Shown here piece by piece: positions 15,401-26,725 of a stretch of 64,000 nucleotides of DNA. The DNA is from Protonemura montana (lineage: Eukaryota > Arthropoda > Insecta > Plecoptera > Nemouridae): assembly GCA_947568835.1 (NCBI GenBank), contig OX387603.1, positions 20,422,651-20,486,650 of the forward strand, in the 5' to 3' direction. Under the pieces are notes generated by a model. The model was not told where the DNA came from, did no database searches, and saw nothing but the letters and a program-made list of their open reading frames with translations. A program made the translations under genes and the position numbers. Numbering within the stretch: position 1 is the first letter of the stretch; each line of letters starts with the position of its first letter.

Positions 15401-18400
15401 ACTTAAGCTGTTGTACAAGCTATATTTTTTTTATCAATCTACTGATCTTTTTTCTCTGAACTACCAATGTACGATTCACCTTCCAGCTTCTATGTGTCGG
15501 TTAATTTTTTTATGCTTTATGCTATTGGGTGGAATGTTTGGTTCTGTCTATTTACCTGTTTATCTTTTTTAATAATTCAACTTATTTCCTTTGGTGCCTT
15601 GGTTGGACAAATTAAAATAACACTATCTGTTAACCCCATGAAATCTCGTGACCATTTCAGTTGACCACTCCACTGAACAAACAAGTGGACCACAAAGACT
15701 CTTGCAATTGAATTGAATTTTTGCTTATAGACAAGAAAGCGACCAACAAGACCAAGGACGAGCAGATGGCAGAGAAGAAACAGGAGCTGGAGAAGCGGCT
15801 ACAAGACGTCACCGGCCAGCTGGGGGCGGTCACCAACAAGAAGCCGCCCAAGAAAGGTGACCATTTGACTCCTCCGTACTTAGTATATTTTTACATGGGT
15901 CTACCGTTTATTTTTGTCATGTTAAAATTTTGCTGCCACTTATACCTAGAAAAGAGGTTAGGCCCAATATTAGTTGGCATGCAAGCTTAAATTAATTCAC
16001 CAGATAGAAGAAAAGAATTAGGAGAAATGTTCACTTGCAAGTAGCTTGTACAGTACTAAAATAATATGCCTTCTTTCAGTATAGTTTATAGGACCTTTTT
16101 GATGAAAATCAAGAATCCATGTTTGGAGTGTGCTGGAGAATTCTCCCTGTTGTCTATTTGAACTTTTGGCTATCAATTCTGATAAAATAATCTGCTAAAG
16201 GTTAATTTTTATCTTCATATTGCTGGGAATCCTGAGGACCTTTTGTGCACAGCCAGTGGTGTCACACTTGCAGTTCTACAACTGTTGCCGTTTTTTCCAG
16301 AAGAGAGCAAATCTGTCGACGTAGTTGGCGGCCAGCCCGGCCATCTCACGTCGAGCTCGAGCAGTTCCGACTCAGACTCGAGCAGCTCTAGCCTTTCGAG
16401 CAGCTCTTCAGACTCGAGCGACTCGGAAGCAGGTTAGACCAACTGACCACGTCACTCGATTCACTTGCTCATTCCTATGAAACGAAAACACACACCTCTC
16501 TCTCTCTCTCGATTCACGCCTTCACCACTCGCATCCGACTGGAAAGTTTTATCGGCGGCCAAGCCGTGCTAGGATTTTCAGCAAGCCAGTTTATTTGGTT
16601 TTGAGTTTGTGGATGGACATTTCATTTTTGAAAATGCTAAAGGAATTGGAATTGTTTTGAGATATAATCAGACTTGAAGGTAGTTTTTCTATTTCACATT
16701 CGTGACTGGTATTCATTTTCTAGCACAAAAAATGAAAAAATTTATTTGTTTTATTCCATGGTATATACATAGCCACAGTTTTTAACATCTTTTGTTTGTA
16801 TGTATTTATATATTTTTACCGTGAGATATACATCTGTATCAATGGTTAGCTTTATTAATTGGTTGCTCTGCGATCAAGGCATTTTGCAAATGTCTGTGAA
16901 TCCCCGCCGATCTCAAACGATGCGGGTGATAGACCATCCCGAGCGCCAACATGTGCAATCCGAGGCAGACCTAGTTAGTTCTCCCCTTTTAAACAAGCGA
17001 CGACAAAATTTGAGGATATTTGTACGATTATAGTGATTGAAGTTTTTACTTCGAGGGCATTTCCCGGTGTGTTTATACCACAGCTAAATATTCATGATCA
17101 TTTTTGAAAAGCATGTAGTAAGTTATAACGTATCGTTGTGTTCTTAATTTTCATAAATATAACGTGGTATGTCGATGATCCGTTGAGTTAGGTGTTATTG
17201 TGCGCAAACCGAACAGTTTTACGATGTCACCACTTGCATTGTCTGATCAGATTTCGGATCTTGCAATGGGCATCTTATTATTAATAACTCTATGACAATT
17301 TGTCTAGCGCTATACCGCCGTCTAACCTTTAATCGTCTGTGTTCTTTAAACGTGCGTAATTTGACCGGATGAAAGTTAGTATGCGTGTTTCGTTGCTTGT
17401 GTAAATACAATTCAAGAGCACAGTGATAATAACTATGTAGTTATGGCTTGTATGGAAATGCATGTGCACAAATTGTTCACTGCAAAGCATTAATATTATA
17501 GTTGTGCTGATTGTTTGAGTACTTGGGATTGTAACTTCTCGGTTCATCGTTATCTATAATGTCGAGTCACATTCGTGCGTCAGTAAAACGATGGTAGATT
17601 CTTCCATGGCATCTTTAAGTGGATTTTAAGTGGGCGCGATCTATTCTTTCCGGTCTCCATTCAACGGTTTCTCCGACCTAGTAGCGCCCTTCCTGCTTGT
17701 ACCCTCCTGCCCCTCCTCACCATGGTGTGCAAGTGTTCTTTTCTGGAAACTGGTCAACTGTGCATCAAACTACTGGGAACTCAACCTGCAATCTAAAGTG
17801 CAGTCGAAATTAGTTGTTAAGATACTTCTAATATTTAGCCAAGAGTGCAGAGTGTGTTATTGGGGTCAGCCAGCTGTCAACCTTTGTAACATTTTTTTAT
17901 TTTGTTAATTCCTAAGAAAATGTGGAATAATCCCTTTTTTGACTGTGTACAATATTTTGATGTAGGAAGACAAGCGATGAAAAATGCTGTAAACTTGTGA
18001 AAGTCGACTCATTTAGCTCGTAATCACTTGGTGAAACTGTTATCGATTCGAGTCAAGAACGTCAAACTTGGAGAAGCTTAAGATGCAGCTCGTTGAAATG
18101 AGGTCAGTTCAGGAGCGATTTTTATTGCAGTCACATAGTTGAGAAATTTCTTAGATCAGAAAGTATTTTTGATATGAAAATTTTACTAGGCAGACAATGT
18201 GAGTGGTGGCTAGATTAAAATTTTGAGTCGATGAATCAACAACGGCCCTGGCTGAATTATGCTGACTCGTTGGGCTTCTTCGTTCTTAGTTGTCTCCACC
18301 AGGCGATGTATTTATCGAACCAATCGAACCCACAATATGGCTTGAGCATTGTCTCACAGTACGACTGAACTTAGAATCATGCTAGGATGCACGGAAAGTA

Positions 18401-21400
18401 AACGCTACGTGAAAGATGGTACATAACTGATTGGCTTGCTGGCCTCCAAGCGCATTGTTTGCACTCCCTGGCTGCATAATTTAAACATTGACTTGGTCTT
18501 GTACACCTTGTGTTGATTGTTTCGACAGAATTCGTAACTTGAATCGCAACAGAACGGAGACAAAAATGCTGAAATTGTAACGTCGGATTTAATGAGTGCT
18601 CTCCGCTTGTTTATGAAATCGATAATGTTTGTAACTGTTTGGCATAGATGCAGGCCTGTTTTGATTCATTTTCTGTTCTGTTAAACTTATCATGGTGGCG
18701 TTATGATTGGCTTGGTACTGTACAAAAATCTTGGCGCAGTCAGACTTGTTTTCGGGTCCTTTTTGTTTGTGGCGCACTGAATTTTATGTGGGAAGCTAAT
18801 GTTCTTGAAGCTTTCCTACTCCAGAGTAAAACATGATTCCGATAAAGCCGAGAGAGTTAAAAATATATATTTTTCTAGGCTTAAATTGCATTTTAAATGC
18901 AGATTTTGTTTTATACCACAAGTTATTGTGGCTCGAGGCACTCGTAAATATTCCAATAAAGTCAATAGCATTTACAATTTGTAATGTGTTCAAATAGTGT
19001 TTTAACACGATGCGTTTGATGTACCTGGCGATGGCTGGCAATACGTAATTTAATTTCAGATTTAGTATCTAAAACAGCCTTAAGCAACTGGATTACTTTT
19101 CTGGAATATTCAACTCTGATTTATGCAGAATCGGATGAAAGATCGTCTCGATTAAATAGACATATTGATGTTCTTTTGTTAAGCGTTCCACTCATTTTGA
19201 TTTAATGTACATAAAAATAGCCATTGTTTGAAGGCCATAGTAGATGTATGCCAAGCTTCAGTACTACATTTGTGAGCACAAACTTTTCTCGACTCCTAGA
19301 TGCTAGTAAGGGAAACTTCCAAGTGTCGAGGTAACCGATTGCAAATGCAGACTCGTTGTTCGCATTGGCGGCATTGTCGTTATGACGTTTCGAGGCGGCT
19401 ACAGATTTTTCTGGATTTGATCCTCTGTTAGTATTGGCAAATGACAGTCTTCTTGTAAAATTAACCAATAAAAACGTATTGGTTATTCTTGCACTAAGGC
19501 TACAGGAGTGCCAATTTTCACTGGTGGTTGTAATTCTGAAAATACTGTATTATTTGCGGAGCCATTAGCGAGCCAGTATTTAAAATCCACAACTCAAAGC
19601 CTGTATCTATCTAGGGAGTGCGCTAGTTGCACAAAGAAAATGTGATTTCGACCACAGCATTTTTCATCCGTTTAAAATTTGTATGGAAATTAGTTATTCG
19701 GTTATGTAATATATAAAATAATATATATAAATATATCTTCTTTGTGAAAGAAAAGTACTAATAACATGATTCGCATGTGTTGTACGCCTTTATTTGTAGT
19801 CGTTTCTGCAATTTTCCCCGTCTGTGTCATTTTTTTAAATTATGATTCATTCATGAAAAGAACCATTGTTGTACACAGTGAATATAACAATTATGAATAA
19901 AAAATATATAGAATCCATTGTAAATTATTCTTGTTGTATTATTAATTTATTTTTAGTAGAAAGGTAAAAAAATTACCTGGAATTACTCATAAGATCCTGA
20001 CCCCAATGATCACATTCTGCACTCTATAAGTAGGCTTTAGAAATTGATGTAGCAAGTTTGCTAGTCTTATGTTGGCTGTCAAATGTGGGGGTCTTGTTGA
20101 AATTGATCGACTTGTGGGTTGTGTCACTTATTGTGTTGGTAGCTTTTGTGACATCTTGTTAAATCCTTCTCCTCTCGTGTAGAAGAGACATATGTTGTGT
20201 GTTGTCTTCTGTATCATCCAGGCATGCTTCAATGTGCTTACATTCATCACTAATTGGAACCTGGTCCAAGTCCACAAAATCTAGACCAAGCAGTGTGATA
20301 GCGCCTGCATGCATATGCAAAAGTAATGCTTTCTCCCCAGTTCCTTAAAAAAAATTCAGTTTTTTTGTTTGCTGCTCTTAAATAAGTTTTTAAAGTATTT
20401 TCATCTTGATTTTCAAAAGAATAAACATAGGTGCATTCAAATATATTCATAAGAAAAATATCAGAAGATGCATGCTAGTTTTCTTGTTAGTTTTTTTTTC
20501 TCTTCATATTTCATGCTAAGTCAGGAGCATTTCAGTAATACGAGTAATTGCACACATATTGCTATGAAATTACTCGGAAACAAACGTTAGTTGGAGCTTT
20601 ATATTTCTAGGTAAACCTGGCAGACCCCCACGTAAGAAGAACAAAAAAACCACTCACCATACGGTAAGAGAATAACTGCCTTTCCTTCCCTTTTCTACGT
20701 TTTGGCAAACCTTACTCATTTATTTCCCGTTTGCTGTCTGCAGAAGGCCACTGCCGGGGCAAATAACACGACGCGAATAACCACCGTTCAGGGTTCTGGG
20801 GTTCCAATCTTGACGATGCCTTCCGTGGCTTCAGTGACAGCACCAACCAACGCTCAACACCCGATCAGAAAACCCCAGCCTCCGGCAACAAATACCATTC
20901 ACATAAAACCAACTCCCAAGCCTGCGCCGGTTCTCAGTCACTCGTTGCCAGCGCAACCTGCACGGCCCTCAGCCGTTGCTACAGCAGCTCCTGTTAAGAA
21001 AGCCGTCCTTCCTCCCAAGCCCCACGTTCCGTTCCCTCCTGCACTTAAAATGGAACCGCAAACTCCTTTGACAATGCCGGCCGCCATCCATATTCCTGCC
21101 AGCGTAACCATGACGCCAATCGCACCGACGGTGAAAGCTGAAGCGAGACTGGACCTGGCTGATTTTAAGCCGATCCTCTTGCCACCTCAACCGATTGTCA
21201 ACGATGTCAACTCTACAGCGTTGATGCATCCAGGCTTTGACGTTCCGATCTCGGTCTCGCCTCCTGCCCCCAGTATGATCGTGCAGCAGATGCCCAGTAA
21301 TGGGTTCTCGCATCTGAATTCGATAAAGCCGGAGCTCGAGATGCAAATGAACAACTACAACCACGGGAATGGACTCTCGATGGGAGCTGGCGTGCCCTCT

Positions 21401-23026
21401 ATATTTGACCCATTACCTGTCACCAACATGTTACCTAATCAGCTCATGAAAGATGATATACCTCTAAATCAACATCAGTCCTCTGTGCATCAAGAAATTG
21501 ACGATCTGCTCAACAATTCGATGCCAATGAAGTTGTCGCCTGACCCTAAAAACATGCAGTCTGGAAACTTTGCTGCCAACTTTAAACCTAAGGTAGAGTT
21601 TCTTTTCAATTTTTTGAGTATCTTTATTCTGTCGGACATCTTCTGAATGCATCCCATTTCATTTGCAGACTCCTGTGGTTGATCAGAACTTGAAGAATGC
21701 TAGCTCTTGGTCTTCTTTAGCCCAGGCATCTTCACCTCAGAATGCCCCAGGTTCAGCTGCATCAAACCAGAAGTCTGCCATGGACAGTTTTCAGGCATTC
21801 AAGAAGCAGGCCAAGGAAAAATTGGATCGGGTAATTAATTTTTTTGGTCCATAGGTACTTCAGGAGTTATGTATGGTTGCACATGATAAAGTAGTCATAA
21901 TTGCCTCTGCTAAAAGGCAATATTTGTAGAAAATTGGTTTACTCTGATTAAAACATCAGCTAGATATTTACTTTTATTTATTGCACTTTTGATCTAATTT
22001 CAATTTGTTCTATAGCAAAAACTTCTGATGGAGCAGCAGGAACAACGAAAGAATGCCAAGGAGCAGGCAGAGAGAGAAAGAATGCGGCAGGAGAACGAAA
22101 AAAGGAGAGAGAAAGAGGAGGAGGATGCTTTGGAGAAAGCAAGGCAAGTGTTACTTGAATGGATAATGCCATGTTAAGTTCTACCTTTGCAATTGGCAAT
22201 ATGAACTGAAAGGAGGCTTGCAACGTCAAACAAAGATGACGAAAATAATCTCTTAAAAAGCTTTTTAGTTGTGTTTTTTAATCGAAAGAAATCAAATGCT
22301 GGGCAGCATTCCAAGTTTTGTTGCACACAACACAGAAACTTGCGTTTTAGTAATATATGCCTACTTGTGAGAGTTAAAAAGTGCTTTTAAAATGTTGCTG
22401 TCTGCCAGGCAAAGGCAAGTTCAATTTTTTGAAACCCCTATTAGCTCTATCGCTTGAGCTGCAGTTAAAAGTGCCACGTGGGAAATGCAGGCCCACTTAA
22501 TGGCTGAAAGTAGTGCAACATGTAGGGAGATTTGTGGACAGCATTAGACAAGGCACAAAGTTATCACGTTGCTTCTCGGTACTTCTGGTATATGACCTAG
22601 CTACTAAACTGATATTTCCAGTTGTCGCGTAGAAAAGTGCTTCAACTATTAACCTTCTCTAACCCATTGCTTTCTTTGGCTCTGGACGAACAGGAAGTCT
22701 GTGCAAGAGCTCCAACAGTCACGACAGGAAGAAGTGAAGGCACCCCCGCAAGAAGAGATACTCCCTCCGCCCATCGCCCCACCCCCAGACAAATCGGCGG
22801 CTGAGAGACAGAGGGAACGGGCACGGGAACAAGAGAGGAGGCGAAGAGAAGCGGTGAGTTTTATCATTGGCACCAAAATCCTTTTCACACTCTGAAGTGT
22901 GATGTTGCAACCTTTTTTGAATTCCGTTCAACAATTCTGTGTTTTCTTTTGTCTTTTCAGTCGGCAGGTCAAATAGATATGAACAGACAGAGTGATCTCA
23001 TGGCAGCCTTTGAAGAGTCATTATAA
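3483..23026 (+). CDS. fs(1)h: BET family bromodomain protein (female sterile (1) homeotic / BRD2-BRD3-BRD4), long isoform
   Basis: A reader of acetylated histones that recruits elongation factors to chromatin. Exons: 3483-3547, 6294-6348, 7263-7304, 7392-7622, 7707-8384, 8466-8600, 8855-8932, 9525-9669, 9772-9973, 12249-12378, 14104-14641, 14995-15165, 15731-15856, 16301-16432, 20611-20663, 20744-21592, 21669-21830, 22016-22143, 22694-22853 and 22961-23026; 1381 residues, frame kept across every junction. Bromodomain 1 spans about 97-200 (WPF 117-119, acetyl-lysine Asn176), bromodomain 2 about 435-540 (WPF 465-467, Asn524), and the ET domain about 745-825 ([20 protein letters not shown]). A Ser-rich acidic tract follows, then an AT-hook-like GRPPRKK, a Pro-rich region and the BRD4-type C-terminal motif (SWSSLAQ, charged helix, [11 protein letters not shown]). 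Intron 18 is GC-AG. The usual MPDEP sequence after bromodomain 2 was not found. Exon 1 is the least certain; Met47 in exon 2 is a fallback start. Confidence 0.93.
3548..6293 (+). other. BET gene intron 1, no gene seen
   Basis: A 2.7-kb AT-rich intron between the proposed first coding exon and the polypyrimidine-rich acceptor at 6293. The short ORFs inside show no family resemblance. It may contain alternative first exons or enhancers, which cannot be told from sequence alone. Confidence 0.6.
10281..11407. repeat. Tandem repeat, about 246-bp unit, 4.5 copies
   Basis: Units begin with TGATGATTTTCTGCACATGC at 10281, 10527, 10773, 11045 and 11291. The spacings are 246, 246, 272 and 246 bp; the third unit has an insertion of about 26 bp near 10915-10960, and the fifth is cut after about 117 bp. 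Copies look more than 90% identical by eye. Each carries CACATGCGCGTCA, which resembles overlapping NRF1 and CRE half sites. The array fills much of the BET intron that follows bromodomain 2. Confidence 0.95.
12791..12863 (-). tRNA. tRNA-like sequence (pseudo-tRNA) in the left arm
   Basis: The minus strand folds as a 73-nt cloverleaf: acceptor GTCCAAG/TTTGGGC, D stem GCTC/GAGC, anticodon stem ACACC/GGTGG with one mismatch, and T stem CGGGG/CCCCG with loop TTTGAGT. The A box (TAGCTCAATGGGTGAGAGC) and B box (GGTTTGAGTCC) are close to the RNA polymerase III consensus. The anticodon loop CGCGAAA lacks the invariant U33, so a working tRNA is unlikely. It is probably tRNA-derived. Confidence 0.6.
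13457..13529 (+). tRNA. tRNA-like sequence (pseudo-tRNA) in the right arm
   Basis: An inverted copy of the sequence at 12791-12863 with the same 73-nt length, acceptor stem and D stem. Its anticodon stem is more decayed (AAACC against TGTGG) and its T stem carries one change. It is judged a pseudo-tRNA that is part of the foldback element. Confidence 0.6.
16301..16437 (+). other. fs(1)h: Terminal exon of a probable short BET isoform
   Basis: This exon encodes the Ser-rich acidic SEED tract and splices at 16432 to the AT-hook exon at 20611. If the donor is not used, the frame reads Ala-Gly-stop, because the TAG at 16435-16437 lies inside the splice-donor sequence GTTAGA. The product would be about 910 residues with both bromodomains and ET but no C-terminal motif. 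Short and long BET isoforms are known for Drosophila fs(1)h and human BRD4; that this gene uses the same choice is inference. Confidence 0.6.
16438..20610 (+). other. BET intron 14, or 3' UTR of the short isoform
   Basis: 4.2 kb with no convincing exon. A (TC)n run lies at about 16495-16512. Short ORFs inside do not resemble known proteins. The stretch can serve as the 3' UTR of the short form, with AATAAA at 19896-19901, or as an intron of the long form. Confidence 0.55.
19896..19901 (+). terminator. Candidate poly(A) signal for the short BET isoform
   Basis: An AATAAA hexamer in an AT-rich context, followed by T- and GT-containing sequence (TTCTTGTTG) about 30 bp on. It would give a 3' UTR of about 3.5 kb. 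Others, such as one near 18957, are possible. Confidence 0.35.
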
Positions 23027-26000
23027 TGAAGACAAATCATAATGTTAACTGTTGTGTGGTGAACCATTTGGGGTAAAGAGAAATATTTCTGGGGTTTTCA
23101 TAGGATAGAATTTTCCAATCATATGTGCTTGACTGAAAAAAATCAAATACCTATTTCGGGAATACCAAGAATGTATTAACTATTAAACAGCAGTTTTGGA
23201 TTCAGCTTCTGCAAGAGTTGTACCAAAGTTCACTTGGATTGTGAATTACATCAAATACTTAATCAGTGCTGTGACAGGAGGCCACTTTGTGAGTCAAAAG
23301 AGTTGAATACACTTCGATTTACAGTGGCAATGCGCTACTTCAAATTAGATACATAATTGCGACCTAACTGTTTAGGTTGTTTTTTATAATTGTTTATTTG
23401 TGGGGCAGTTCGAGGTGATCTTTTGTTCCAACTTGTAGCTGAACTTCGGTTTCTTTTTCGTCAAAACAAATCAATTTGATATTACATATGTAGATCAATA
23501 GCATTTGAGTAATCATGGGGCTGCCATATTCAGTCAAATTAATCATACTATAGTTCATTCAGTTACAAATCAATAAAAAAAAAAATATGGGATTATAGGA
23601 ATGCAGATAATTGTCAACAAAAAATGAGGCATAACCAAAAAAAGTTTTGTATGGGTTTTTATAGTACCTATGTAAGAATTCTGTAAAGTTTTTGCTATAT
23701 TAGAAATTTAGAACTTGTAAATAATATTAAATAGTAAAATAATAATATATTCTATGTCGTATAATTAAATTATGTAGACATGTAAAATCGTGTTAGGTCA
23801 CGGCCATGTAATTTATAGACGCCCACCAAGAGTGAGTCGCACGGAACAAAAATCCTCGTCGAAAGGTAAATAGTGAGCAAGCGCTTTGTTGTTACAGTTT
23901 AAGGACATAGTAGATTTAATTTAACCACCAAATCTGCTGAACACTACCTGATTTTGCAGTACCCTAACTAGATACCTATTAAGTTATACATAATTGAATA
24001 TATTATTCTACCAAACTGTAGGTTAATAGCTCTTTAATAATTGTATTAATATTTAGTACCTAAATACCCAATTTGTATGCAGCAGAACAAATAGAAATAG
24101 GCCTATGTACAGAATATGTGTATTGTTAATCTATTTTTGTAATCAAGAAGCTCCCAATTTTATTTTATTATTACTGTATACCATTATTTTTTAATTCCTG
24201 ACGACTGGTTATTTTGCTATAAATTGGACATCCATCCGTCAGCACGAAACCCTGTAGTTGTGTGCTAATCTTAGAAATACAAATTAATATGTGGCTACAG
24301 TAGCCAATCATCTTCATCATTGTATTTTGATAATTTGTCTGGGTACAAGTCCCTGCAGAGTTGTATGCCTAATTTCATTTTAGAATTTGATTCGCTAAAC
24401 TACGTACGGCTTAAGTAATTTATTTTAAATCGCGTGCGATATTAGGTTTGTTGGGCTTGGCACACTTGGTTTTGTGATAAGTTATTTGGAAATATGGGAT
24501 TATTAATTATTTTGTAGGTTTGTGTCGGATAATGTATAACCGAGTAGGATTTCTCTAGCCAATGTGGACAAATTATTTAAGTCTTGTTAGTGCTTAGCTA
24601 ACGACTTACTTTGGTTCGGACGTGGTCAGGTATTTCACATGGGCGGAAATATGCGCGCCGATTTTAGCCAGTCATTTCGTTCAGTTTCGTTGGGTCAATT
24701 TTCACCTGTCTGCAATAACTAGTGGTAGTTGTTTTAGTAGCATTAGAATCAAATTAATAGAAAGTATCTCCATTCCATAATGTTATTACAACCAAGTTCA
24801 TACCTACTGCCTAAACTTATCATTATAAGGAAAATAGTAACGAAAACTACGACATTTAAAGTAAATTAGAAATGAACTAGCCTTCCAATATCTATCACTG
24901 TCACATGTTTGCTGTAGTTGTAATTACTTCTAAAAAATATTTTGTTTGAGATCAAATGCATTTAGTAATGACCCCGTGAATAACTCGTGAAAGAATGGCA
25001 ATATTAAAAAAATATATGTGCGAAAACTGCTAGTTTAAAGAAAATACAAAATAATACTTCTCCCTTTTTAGATGCATAGTTGATTTAAAAAATTTAGGTA
25101 TGTTTGGATACATTGCAAATGACGAGTTCGATATTTATACTTGGCCATACATGTGGCCAAGACACAGTGCGAATTTATGGGTCACTTTCTGGATTACAGT
25201 ACGTCCTACAAATGTGCCCACTAATTGAGCAATTAGTGAAGTGCAGTTATGGTTTAAAATGGCATAAAGTATTTCCGGTTTCTGCGCACAGGGAGAGGGC
25301 CTATTCTCAGTCCATTTCTTCGTTAACGAGTTGTTGTCCTTTGTTTTCCTGAAATAGTTCTAGTGCTGTACAATCAACTGATAAGGTATTTGATTTTCGT
25401 TGGTCAAATAATAAAACTAAACAATAGTTTCATATGGAATTTCAAACGAGTGTTAGGTATTTCATTGCAATACCTGTTTCTTGCACCATATCAGAGGTAA
25501 ACCAATAATAATATATGCATAAAAGTTGATAGAATAGGGTACATGTATTTATCTAATAGTAATAAATCAATATTATTTAGAAAGTACCTTCATAGTTAAT
25601 AAATAAAAACTTTAACATAATGTATAAAATATGAGACATTGGTATCAAAAAGAGTCAACATTGTAAATATTATGGTACCTACGAGTGGTTGAGAAAAATA
25701 ATAAAAAGAGTCCTAAACTCAGTAGCCATAGTTAAGGTTTTCAATTGTGTGTAGTATAAAATATTACACTCACTTCATATTGAATAATGATTATTGATAA
25801 CACAAATAAACTATCATGGTCTAATGTAAGTTCAACTGTGTAAAGTTTTGAACCCATACAAACTTTATTCATCTAACAAAATATAGTACATGAGACATCC
25901 TTGCTGAATCTGATACCATACATTAATGGGAACATCACATTATACTTAGTTTAAAATTAATAAATAATCCTATTGGTCTCTAGTTCAACATAATTTAATC

Positions 26001-26525
26001 CTATTTTCTATTTTAAACAGATCAATAATGAAAAAAATTAATTAGCTTATGCCTTCCAGACGTATTATGAACTGAGCATAGTTTCATTGGAAGAAATTGC
26101 TGCAGACCCATGAGCTGTTGGTACGTACCAACTCTTCTACTTTCTGTAATTTTGTAGATACTGGATATTGAATTGGCAAAGGAAGCAACACTAGACAAGT
26201 TCCAGCTTCTAGAACACGCGAGATAAACTTCGGAATTTTTGCTAACAGAGCACCATTATGACAAACATTTATGGCAAATCTAATCCCAGCTGATACTCAA
26301 ATTTGGTCCATTCTCTAGTCATTTACTAAAAGCAAAACTAATCACTTGATGTTGTTGCTATAAAATCACCAACTGAGTACTCCGAGCCAGTTGCTCACAT
26401 TTCTCAACATTCTAAAATTATTTAACAATGGATCCTTAATGGCAAAATTTTAACATCTGGAGAGATAATGTTTACTTCAATCAATTATGTTTTTAGGCAA
26501 TAGTATTGAAAGATAACTTTTTTGT
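23027..26525. other. 3' UTR of the long BET isoform and convergent intergenic region
   Basis: No gene was seen. The sequence is AT-rich with many AATAAA hexamers on the plus strand (23572, 25561 and others). The BET gene and CTR1 converge here. Confidence 0.6.
23572..23577 (+). terminator. Candidate proximal poly(A) signal, long BET isoform
   Basis: AATAAA about 550 bp after the stop codon, followed by a genomic A-run. Several later hexamers are equally plausible. Confidence 0.3.
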
Positions 26526-26531
26526 TTTATT
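26526..26531 (-). terminator. Candidate poly(A) signal of CTR1
   Basis: AATAAA on the minus strand about 195 bp downstream of the CTR1 stop codon. Confidence 0.45.
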
Positions 26532-26725
26532 ACAAAAATAAAAATACTTTACATGGCCACTGATTGATTAAAGTAAATCAAGCTCTCTATTGGTAGTTAA
26601 AAGTGATATTTTTAGGCTTAACCAGAAATGGTCATCAGTTCCAACCATTTCGTCAGTTACAGCGTCACTTCAGTGAGTGATGGAACGAACCCTTGAATTG
26701 CCGCAACCCGGGAAAGATTGTGTGC

